Source: Anthracocystis setariae
Lineage: Eukaryota > Basidiomycota > Ustilaginomycetes > Ustilaginales > Ustilaginaceae
Length of the DNA stretch: 64,000 nt
Direction of reading: 5' to 3'
Assembly: GCA_928724745.1 (NCBI GenBank)
Contig: CAKMXJ010000011.1
Span: forward strand, 558,001 to 622,000
Each line of letters opens with the position of its first letter. Within the stretch, counting starts at the first letter, position 1. The notes under the pieces are model-generated. The model was not told the DNA's origin. It ran no database searches and saw only the letters and a program-made list of their open reading frames with translations. This document shows, piece by piece, positions 56,434-64,000 of the stretch. A program made the position numbers and the translations under genes.

Positions 56434-57928
56434 TGCTGCTGAAGGATAGCTCTCAGAGGACCGCCTTGCTAAACTGCTTTACCTATACAAGTATGATTTG
56501 ACGAGAGCATTGGTATCCCGGCGGAGGAAGAAGCTAGCACGTTCTGCTACGCAGTTCCTGTCGGGCTTGGTGAGCTCGCCTGTGGATTGGCGAGCCAAAA
56601 TCTGGTATCCAAACCCAACATGGACCTCCTCTGTTGAAAACTCGCTCACTTTGACACCATCTATCCACCAAGGGTACCGAGGAGCTGAGAGTATGTCGTG
56701 TGCTGCTCAGGGGCAAGCGGCGCTTACACGGCTTGCGATGGATTTGTGAGCACGCTTTGGCGCCACTCTGCAGTGACAGGCACCATCGGAAGGCGCAAAT
56801 CCGTACTTTCCCACCGATGCCGCCGTTTGAGATTTGGCGCAGGCTTGCCTGTTGCTCTCCTCCTTGTTTCCTTCTTGCCATTCCCGATCGTGGAGAAGAG
56901 AGGCGATTCTACCCTCGTCGCCGATTTGTGAACAAGGTACCTGGGAAAGAGCAAGTACATAGTCGGTTCTGTATTCAGTTTGTGCCAAAGTCTTGGCATG
57001 CAAGTCACACTCGATCGCGACCGAGCAAAATAGCCGCCAAAATTGGAATGCCAAGAACTAGCCATCTGTCGAACAAGGCCACGTTCCCCGTTCCTCTGCA
57101 TCAGACAGGATGAAGATGTCCTCTCCAGATTCGCACGTTCGACGACCGTTGCCACAATACTGAGCACAGAGGATCCATAAACCTACCGTCAGGACAAGCG
57201 TTTCGAGACAAGCAAGCAGCAAACACATCGAGGAAGGCGGGCACATCTAGATTGGAAGGGCTTTCCATGCATCTTCTACTAGGACGACAGAGATAACGCC
57301 ATCCCACATACCGGTTCAAGCAAGTTCACCATCCATGCTACTGTGGCTGGACCCGTTCTACTTCTTCGACGGCTATACACCGCCTCTTGGGAAGCCCGCT
57401 TTCATCCGTCTTGGCTTGTCAAGTCGCTCTGCCACGTTCCACATCCAGTTTGCCCAAGCCACGTTCTGGTCTTGGACAACCGTTCTCATCATTTCCCTCC
57501 TGAGATACCCGCATCGACGTTAGGGACAAACAAAAGTGAAATCAGTTCGGCTCGAGTTGATTTGTCCCTGACCATCCCAACAACGAAGGCATCGGTAGTC
57601 GAGACCTGCGATGCTCAAGAACTCTGATTGTTCGACAAGTCGACTAGCACAACCACAAACATGATGGTTGCAAGTCGACTGGCGATAGGTCGCTGAAGCC
57701 AACCAGGGTCGGTATCTTGCATCGCTACACAAAAGCAGACGCACTCTTGCCTTCCGGAGCAAACGCTCCGTGCCTGTGGGCTCACAATGACTAAAGCCGC
57801 CTCTGCTCAATCCAACACATGTTCGCAAGGCATATCATACGATTTGCATAAGGCGGCCGCGACAAAGCCTCTCTGTTTACGGCATACGAGAATGAATCGA
57901 GGAATGATTCGCGTTCATTACAGTGCAT
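56434..57928. other. Long intergenic region; nothing recognised
   Basis: This stretch of about 1.5 kb between the alkaline phosphatase promoter and the 3' end of myosin I has several frames of 60-140 codons on both strands. None carries a recognisable motif or a convincing splice pattern. A short gene or a non-coding RNA cannot be excluded. Confidence 0.4.
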
Positions 57929-60900
57929 CTAGCGACGCGGAGGAGGCGGTGGCATCGTGCGTCCGTTTGCAGCTCCGGCGGGCTTAGGCGCCACGGGAGG
58001 CTTGGCAGCGACTGGAGGAGGAGTCGAAGCTCCGTTGCCAGCACCGTTGGCCGCAGCAGCTGCAGCCGCGTTCTCGGCTTTCTTCTTGGCCAATACTGCT
58101 GCGAACCCACCTGGAGCGCCGAGTCCCGGCATGACAGCGACGGGAGCCGCAGAAGCATCCGGCTGGATCGCTGTTGGTCGTTCGTGTGGCTTGGCTCCAG
58201 CTGGGGTGGTCTTGACCACTGGCTTGGGCTGGACTGCCGGAACGGCTCCACCAAGCGCAGGTTTGGCAGCGACGACGGGTCGACTAGTAGGAGTGGAGGA
58301 ACCCGAGTCCGTTGCCGAGGGGGCTGCAGGAGGTGCACGCTTGACGGGAGGCGCAGGGGCCGGCTTGGCCTTGGGAGGGGCTTGCGGGACGAGTTCCAGG
58401 TAGTTGGACGGCGCCCAACCTTCTACACCGTTCTTCTTCACCAGCCACCATCCGGAACCCGTCTCATCCTTTTGCGTTACTTCGACAATGTCGTCCTTCG
58501 CGAGCGCCATCTCGCCGGCGTTTTCGGTCGCGAAGGCGTAAAGAGCCTTGTAGCGAGGCTCTTGAGGCTCGGGAGCAGCTGCCGGCGGCGGCGGGGGCGG
58601 AGGGCCAGAGCGGGCTGCTGCACCTGCACCAGCAGAGGCTACCGCAGCAGCAGGACGAGCAACAACACTGCTGGCACCGCTGCCGGGAAGCTTGGCCGCA
58701 GTTGGCGTCGACCGAGGAATGGCCCGCGGCTTAGGCTTGTTGTTCGGGTTGGATGGTCCGCCGGCACGAAGCAGCTTTCCTGAGGTGATCGGTCGGACCA
58801 GTCCGGGCTTCTTCTTGGGTGCAGGCCTTGAAACACTGTTGGCAGGCTCGCCGCTGCACACCGAGACGGTACTGCTCTTGTAAACATCGTCTTTCTTGAC
58901 CATTTCGTCTTTCTTGAAGGTGATGTGCGCCTTCTTGTCCTTCTTCTTGGTGTATTCCAGGCTGTTGGAGACGATGACGTTGATGGCACCATTCGTCCTC
59001 TGCAGCAGATGGGTCACGAGCTCGGTCTTAAAGTAGCAGTGGAACACAGGGTCAGCCTCTTGAGCGTTGCTGACATTGAGCACGACCCAGTCGTCTCGTA
59101 GGTTGGACAGGCCAACCGCAGAGATTGCGCCAAGGTTGACACGCCTCTCGCACGTGGTGGATACCTGATTGTTGGCCATTTGGGTAACGAGGATGTAGAT
59201 CGCCTTGTCGGTCAAAATGAGGAACCGTGGACTACGGACACTGGATCGACCGAGACGAGATACGAGTAGCTGAATGCGACCGCTGAACGCGACAGTCTCG
59301 CCAGGGCCCATGCCGGAGGCCTGTCGGAGCATTTGACCCTCGGCGCTTCCTCCACCCCTACCGCCGGATCCACCAAGATCGAGGTAGTCACCCATGAAGC
59401 GGCGCGAACCGAGCAAACTGAACCGCCTGCGTTCCTTGCGACCCGCAAGCACCTGGTGTCCATAGTCGCGCAGCTGGATGTACTGAAGACCCTCCTTGTT
59501 GTTCTTCCACATACGCTGGATACGCCTGGCGCACTCCTCCTTGTATCGGAGGTAGTTGCGGTAGGCTCGCTGGATACGCATTGCCATGTTGTGCCAGTAG
59601 CGGTCCCGCATCGTCTCGAGCGCGAAAAGGGTCTCGGGATTCTTGATAAAGGCCTTGGTCACGCCCATCTGCCACTCTTCACGTGCAATGCCCGTGTCAG
59701 TGAGAATCCGCTCGCAGCCACTGCGTGCATCGCCCTGCCAGGTGTACTCGCCGGCATAAGAGGTGTTGGGTGACAAGAGGTAGAATCGCTCGACCATCTT
59801 TTCGAAGGTGTTTCGGTAGGCGAAGCCCGCACGTCGAACACGAATATTCTCCTGGAGACCGAGATACTTGATCTGATGGAGAATGGCCTGCGTGTCGTAT
59901 TCGCTGGGACTCTTGCTCTGATTGGGCTTGATCGTGCGGATGTAGGAGGGTTGAGCGCGCATGAGGTTCTCGACCAGAGCGTTGGCGCTTGCCTTGATGC
60001 GGTCACCAGCGGTGGGAGGACGCTTCTTGCTGTTGGGATCGGGTCGGTCAGGGAAGAGTTTCTGGAGGTACGTGTTGGCACTTGAATCGACGAGGTCCAG
60101 GATATCCTTGAGAAGAGCGTCCTTGTTTTTGTCCGTCATTCCTTGAACGTTGTACATGACATCGCCGGCGTAGTGCTTGACCAAGAATTTGGTTCCTCGC
60201 GAGTCGAAATGGGGGTTGGAAGCCAGCATTCCGGTTCGCTGAATAAAGGAGTTGTCGGCGGCGGTGGGATCGGCATGGGCCGTAGCACATGCATCATTCA
60301 GAGCTGCGAAGATGCCTGGAGGACGCTTCTCTTCGATCAGGTCGCAAACGATCTTGTTGTTGAAGTACTTGATGGGAGTCCACTGAATCTGTTCGTAAGC
60401 GTATTCCTCCTGCTCCTTCTTCAAGGTGAGCTCGATGAAGATCTGCTGCAGCTTTTCGTTGACATAGTTGATGCAGAGCTGCTCGAACGAGTTGTTGTCA
60501 AAGATTTCGAAACCATAGATGTCGAGCACGCCGATCACATTGGCTGCGCTGGAGCGCGGGTTCATGGATTGGTTGATGCGCTCGACGATCCAGTCAAACA
60601 TGTTGTTGTAGATAGCCTTGGCGAGGGCGTCTCGTGCCGCAGCAGCCTGTGTGGGGTTGAGGGGTACTTCGTAGACGGAACCTCTCCTTCCACCACGCTG
60701 GGTCTCCATAATACGCTGGGTCAAAGCCTTGGTGACGTTGCCGGCATCCACCTCGAGCAGATAGGCGACAAAATCCGGGACAGCCGCGTCCGAGATTTCG
60801 GCGTTGCCCTCCTGGTTTTCGACGTATTGGACGTTTCCGATCCAGAGAATGGCAGCGATCATCCTGAAGATGTTGTCCTGCTCGTCGGCGGAGAGACCGA

Positions 60901-61774
60901 TCGTGTTCATGGCCTTGATGGTGTCCCTGAAGTCGGCATGGTCGTCAATACCGTTGACATCGAGACACTGACTGTTGGCAGTGTAGGCATACGCCTCGGG
61001 GCCCTGAATGCCGTAGTTTTCACGGTGCGCTGCTGTTGCGGCCTTGGTGAATTGGTAGAAGATGTGGAAGTTGCGCTCGTCGCGGATCTGCTGAACGACG
61101 CGGTTCTTCTCGAGAAGGTAGTTTGTGATGTTGGCACCGATAGGTTCGCCGTGCTCGTTGAACATGATCTCCAGGTACTTGCCATGGCGCGACGAGTTGT
61201 TGTTCCTCAGTGTTTTGGCGCAGCCAAAAGATTCGAGAAGCGGATTGGTAGCAAGAACCATATCCTTGACATCTTGAATGCCGCTGTTGGAGCCGCCACT
61301 GACAGCCGCGATGTACTGCATGATACGCTTGGCAGCTTCGGTCTTGCCGGCACCCGATTCGCCCGAGATGATGACACACTGGTTCTCCTTGTAGGCATTC
61401 ATGTTGTAGTAGGCACCTTCGGCAATGGCAAAGACGTGAGGTGTCATCTCGAGACGGTTCTTGCCGCGATAAGACTGAAGGATCTCGTCGGTGTAGATGC
61501 CCAGGTCGCGGAAGGGGTTGACCGAGATGAGCACATTGCCAATGTAGGTGTAGATTTCGGCATTCTGGAAGCGTTTTTGCAGGTTCTCGTTGATGGCTTC
61601 GTTGGTGACTTTGGATAGCAATGTCATGTCCGAGACACCGGCTTGCGCTTTCTTGAATCCCTCCCTCCAATCCGCTTTGGCCACACCTCCTTTGGATGCA
61701 CCTCCAGATTTGGCGGGAGGCGGTTTGGAGGCTGCGCCTGCCTTTTTGGCGCCCGCTTTCTTCGAGATGGCCAT
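57929..61774 (-). CDS. MYO1: Class I myosin (Myo3/Myo5-like)
   Basis: The 1281-aa protein is encoded by one exon. Order: basic N-terminus; motor domain (about 40-720) with P-loop GESGAGKT (about 131-138), switch [10 protein letters not shown] and switch II DIYGFE; a TEDS-site Ser in [13 protein letters not shown] (about 366), the PAK phosphorylation position; IQ motifs (about 735-780); the lipid-binding TH1 tail (about 790-970); a Pro/Ala-rich TH2-like stretch; an SH3 domain (about 1070-1127, [15 protein letters not shown] ... [17 protein letters not shown]); and a Pro-rich C-terminus ending PPPPPRR. Fungal myosin I drives actin-dependent endocytosis at cortical patches. An acidic Arp2/3-binding tail is not visible at the end. 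Confidence 0.95.
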   Translation of the reverse strand: MAISKKAGAKKAGAASKPPPAKSGGASKGGVAKADWREGFKKAQAGVSDMTLLSKVTNEAINENLQKRFQNAEIYTYIGNVLISVNPFRDLGIYTDEILQSYRGKNRLEMTPHVFAIAEGAYYNMNAYKENQCVIISGESGAGKTEAAKRIMQYIAAVSGGSNSGIQDVKDMVLATNPLLESFGCAKTLRNNNSSRHGKYLEIMFNEHGEPIGANITNYLLEKNRVVQQIRDERNFHIFYQFTKAATAAHRENYGIQGPEAYAYTANSQCLDVNGIDDHADFRDTIKAMNTIGLSADEQDNIFRMIAAILWIGNVQYVENQEGNAEISDAAVPDFVAYLLEVDAGNVTKALTQRIMETQRGGRRGSVYEVPLNPTQAAAARDALAKAIYNNMFDWIVERINQSMNPRSSAANVIGVLDIYGFEIFDNNSFEQLCINYVNEKLQQIFIELTLKKEQEEYAYEQIQWTPIKYFNNKIVCDLIEEKRPPGIFAALNDACATAHADPTAADNSFIQRTGMLASNPHFDSRGTKFLVKHYAGDVMYNVQGMTDKNKDALLKDILDLVDSSANTYLQKLFPDRPDPNSKKRPPTAGDRIKASANALVENLMRAQPSYIRTIKPNQSKSPSEYDTQAILHQIKYLGLQENIRVRRAGFAYRNTFEKMVERFYLLSPNTSYAGEYTWQGDARSGCERILTDTGIAREEWQMGVTKAFIKNPETLFALETMRDRYWHNMAMRIQRAYRNYLRYKEECARRIQRMWKNNKEGLQYIQLRDYGHQVLAGRKERRRFSLLGSRRFMGDYLDLGGSGGRGGGSAEGQMLRQASGMGPGETVAFSGRIQLLVSRLGRSSVRSPRFLILTDKAIYILVTQMANNQVSTTCERRVNLGAISAVGLSNLRDDWVVLNVSNAQEADPVFHCYFKTELVTHLLQRTNGAINVIVSNSLEYTKKKDKKAHITFKKDEMVKKDDVYKSSTVSVCSGEPANSVSRPAPKKKPGLVRPITSGKLLRAGGPSNPNNKPKPRAIPRSTPTAAKLPGSGASSVVARPAAAVASAGAGAAARSGPPPPPPPAAAPEPQEPRYKALYAFATENAGEMALAKDDIVEVTQKDETGSGWWLVKKNGVEGWAPSNYLELVPQAPPKAKPAPAPPVKRAPPAAPSATDSGSSTPTSRPVVAAKPALGGAVPAVQPKPVVKTTPAGAKPHERPTAIQPDASAAPVAVMPGLGAPGGFAAVLAKKKAENAAAAAAANGAGNGASTPPPVAAKPPVAPKPAGAANGRTMPPPPPRR

Positions 61775-62287
61775 GACGATGAGGCGATGGAGCTGGTGCG
61801 CCTTTTACGAGAGGTTGGTAACGACCGAGTCGATTTGGGCACCTTCCGAACGGAGTGTGGGAACGATGGAGCCGGATCGGATCGGAGTGGGGTCAGATGA
61901 TCTATTAAGGACAGACAGCTGCCGGCTGGTCCGACAGAACAGTGGCACGATCCAAACAACCGCAGTGGGAGGCAGAGATCGTGAATGGGATGGAGAGGGA
62001 ACGAAGCGAAGAGGAATGAAGAGGGAAAAGAAAGGATGGTTGATGGCATCAAAGATGGAAATTCCGAAAGCTGACAATCGCGGATGGCGAGGGGTGCCGG
62101 TATGCAGCCGATGTCGAGCTCTGAATCGAGTTTGGTTGGATCGCACCGACCACCCTTTTCAGCCTCCTGACCCGCAACAGCAAGAAAAAGGCTGTGTTGT
62201 GGACAAGGTGGAGACGCACTCTCCTCTCATCCGGCAGTCGGAACTTGAAAAATGGCAGGCAAGGCCCAGCGGAATCCATTGAGTTGT

Positions 62288-62329
62288 GACTGGACTGGAC
62301 TGGAACTGGCCTGAACTGAACTGAACTGG
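62288..62329 (+). repeat. Degenerate (ACTGG/ACTGA)n pentanucleotide repeat
   Basis: About eight pentamer units of the form ACTGG, then ACTGA, upstream of myosin I. Confidence 0.75.
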
Positions 62330-62582
62330 TAATCAATCGGCCAAGCCGATGCGTGTGTGTGCGTCACGATAAGAGTTAAGCCCGCCAGCAAAACAAACGG
62401 TTATTCGGAACGTGAAATTGCGACAACAGAACTACAGTACTGTACAGCACACAGCAGTTCATTTTTGTCACACGCTCTGCTGCGTAGAGGTGGACTAATC
62501 GGCGATTTTAGACCCGATTGAAACTTTGACTGCTCAATTTGCCCGTACTCAGCCATTTTCCACAAACAGCAAAGGCCCTTCC

Positions 62583-62630
62583 TGGACTGGACTTGACTTG
62601 ACTTGACTGGACTGGACTGGACTGGACTGT
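62583..62630 (+). repeat. (GACTG/GACTT)n pentanucleotide repeat
   Basis: About nine pentamer units: GACTG, then GACTT, then GACTG again. Confidence 0.8.
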
Positions 62631-62788
62631 TGTCTTTCGAAAAAAAATGGATGCAACGTACGCATCGTCACACATCGGCATGTCCGAACTGAGGCGTCAG
62701 GAGTGCAATGCTCAGTCAATACAACCCAAAGCTGGTTGATAAGCAGTCTCGATTAAGGACATTGTTGAATCTCTCCCTCCAAGTTCGA

Positions 62789-64000
62789 CTAGGCAGCAAG
62801 ACCATCACGTTGCAACACCAGGCCGATCACTTCGAGCACATCCTGGCATCCTGGAGCAGCAAACATGTCTTGAGGCTCGTCAATGGCATGATCCAAGACG
62901 GCGTCCAGCAATCTCCGCAACTGAGCGCACAGAACGCCGATCCTGGCGTTGGCCCGCAACCGAACCCAAGTCTCCTCCTTGCTTCCCTTCTCCACTGCTT
63001 GATTGGACCCGACGCTAATGCCGCCGACGAAATGGTTGATCTTGAGCTTACCGCCGAACAGAAGCAGACCAAACACGGGTACTTCGGTGGCATCACGGAG
63101 GTAGACCTTGGAGTCTGCTGCGTTGGCACCTGTGGAACTCTTGGCGAAGGTCGTGAGGTACGACGACTCGAAGCCTTTGCAGCTGAACAAGGTGGACGAA
63201 GGATGAAGGAACACGCGGCCGCTTCGGTCGTAGTACTTGACTTGCCTGGCCTCAGCTTCTCGCTGCACTGTGCCGCTAGACGATTGATCAAACTTGGCGG
63301 ACGGAAGATCGATTCGTACCACTGCCGGCCACAATCCTGCCAAGATCACCGATCGAAGGATACCGGTGTGCTGTGCGTTCTTGTCGTACACCTCGTCATC
63401 GTAGAGGCCAAACGGACTGTAGCTGTTGGGCACGAATCCCATCTCCTGCAAGTGCGAGAGCAGATCCAACCGGTTCGTCTGAATATCCCGCAGCGTCGAT
63501 TGTGAGATGAAGTTCTTCTCGCACCATTCCCGAACCACACCGGTCGAGCATCGTTCCGCCCGCATCGTCTGCCACTGCTCAAAAGCCGCCGCATCCGCTA
63601 ACAGGTCACTGCGGCAGCCAGCAGCCGCAAAGCTCGATCGAGCTTTACTCACTTCTTCGCGCTTCTCGTACGGTGCCGCAAACAGAGGCTTGCAAGACAT
63701 GATGCTCGCCACGGTCAGCATTGGACCTAAGCAGCCAAAGATGGTGCCCATGATCAACAGTTTGGCCAATCGCAGATCCAACGGCAGCTGGGCCAGATGC
63801 TTGCCCAGCGACGTCAGCCTGCTCTTGTAGCCTTTGTCTGCTTGCAGAGCACCGGCTTCGATCAAGTTGCTCAAAGCCGCATCCATGGATGCCAGACTTG
63901 GAGGATCCAGCGCCTTGTTGAGATAGTCCTTGACGTCCTCATCTTGCCTCATCGACTTTACCTCGAGGAAGAGCGACTCGAGCGGCACACGCCGCATCTC
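62789..64000 (-). CDS. DEAH-box RNA helicase, C-terminal part (DHX29/DHX57/Ucp12-like), runs off the window
   Basis: About 404 codons of the C-terminal part are present; the N-terminus lies beyond base 64000. Visible regions are the winged-helix/HA2 domain (LIEAGALQADKGYKSRLTSL, then GKHLAQLPLDLRLAKLLIMG), the CLGPMLTVASIMSCKPLF ratchet helix and the C-terminal OB-fold (VFLHPSSTLFS). This arrangement defines DEAH/RHA helicases. The helicase motifs themselves are outside the window. The long C-terminal extension after the OB-fold favours DHX29/DHX57-type proteins over splicing Prp helicases. Confidence 0.85.
   Translation of the reverse strand, partial: EMRRVPLESLFLEVKSMRQDEDVKDYLNKALDPPSLASMDAALSNLIEAGALQADKGYKSRLTSLGKHLAQLPLDLRLAKLLIMGTIFGCLGPMLTVASIMSCKPLFAAPYEKREEVSKARSSFAAAGCRSDLLADAAAFEQWQTMRAERCSTGVVREWCEKNFISQSTLRDIQTNRLDLLSHLQEMGFVPNSYSPFGLYDDEVYDKNAQHTGILRSVILAGLWPAVVRIDLPSAKFDQSSSGTVQREAEARQVKYYDRSGRVFLHPSSTLFSCKGFESSYLTTFAKSSTGANAADSKVYLRDATEVPVFGLLLFGGKLKINHFVGGISVGSNQAVEKGSKEETWVRLRANARIGVLCAQLRRLLDAVLDHAIDEPQDMFAAPGCQDVLEVIGLVLQRDGLAA

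Larger units (their letters stand above)
61775..62788. other. Intergenic region with pentanucleotide repeats
   Basis: This stretch of about 1 kb lies between the start of myosin I and the 3' end of the helicase gene. It has GACTG-type repeats at 62288-62329 and 62583-62630, and a TACAGTACTGTA palindrome at 62433-62444. No gene was seen. Confidence 0.5.

Noticed and set aside
60143..61618. 491-codon frame antisense to myosin I
   Set aside because: Shadow of the myosin motor; no independent similarity.
62708..63505. 265-codon plus-strand frame antisense to the DEAH helicase
   Set aside because: The opposite strand encodes clear helicase C-terminal domains; this frame has none.

Overview
The window looks like chromosomal DNA of a basidiomycete smut fungus (Ustilaginomycotina; Ustilago/Sporisorium-type). 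The reasons are dense, mostly intronless genes on both strands, rare short introns (78-142 nt) with GTAAGT donors and in one case a CTACTAAC branch site, a microbial-type fungal opsin, an intronless class I myosin, homocitrate synthase (fungal lysine pathway) and a DNMT5-type DNA methyltransferase. The placement is inference from gene content; no marker was searched.

Layout. 1-2700: 5' part of a retroelement on the minus strand (gag-like ORF overlapping the start of a second ORF by TAATG), cut by the window edge. 3778-6964: an SDR oxidoreductase and a MetE-like methyltransferase. 7055-13515: a head-to-head pair of chromosome-segregation genes, a BIR-domain (Bir1/survivin-like) protein and a WAPL cohesin-release factor. 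13602-17257: an MFS transporter and SHQ1. 17781-25133: a very large DNMT5 (methyltransferase + SNF2 + RING). 25469-29299: tandem duplicate multi-membrane proteins of unknown function. 30713-32362: an intact Tc1/mariner element with perfect 143-bp inverted repeats. 32743-35820: an LSH/HELLS/DDM1-like remodeler. 36017-42167: class V PLP enzyme, ERG26-like sterol dehydrogenase, uroporphyrinogen-III synthase. 43341-44613: opsin (3 exons). 45173-46515: a second intact Tc1 element. 46665-51825: EamA-type transporter, a dolichyl-diphosphatase fused to a RIB2-type deaminase, and an OTU protease. 52192-56327: homocitrate synthase and alkaline phosphatase. 57929-61774: myosin I. 62789-64000: C-terminal part of a DEAH-box helicase.

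How it works together. The main theme is genome maintenance. DNMT5 and LSH/DDM1 lie 7.6 kb apart; in other eukaryotes these families cooperate in maintaining DNA methylation and silencing transposons. A transposon with perfect inverted repeats sits between them, 380 bp upstream of the LSH-like gene. The DNMT5 carries an N-terminal PCNA-binding motif, which suggests replication-coupled action. The second Tc1 element has CAG/CTG ends, predicting TA-CAG-TA and TA-CTG-TA excision scars. Such motifs, some in tandem, recur in the intergenic DNA of the window. Other genes are ordinary metabolism (lysine, sterol, haem, phosphate) with some architectural oddities described below.
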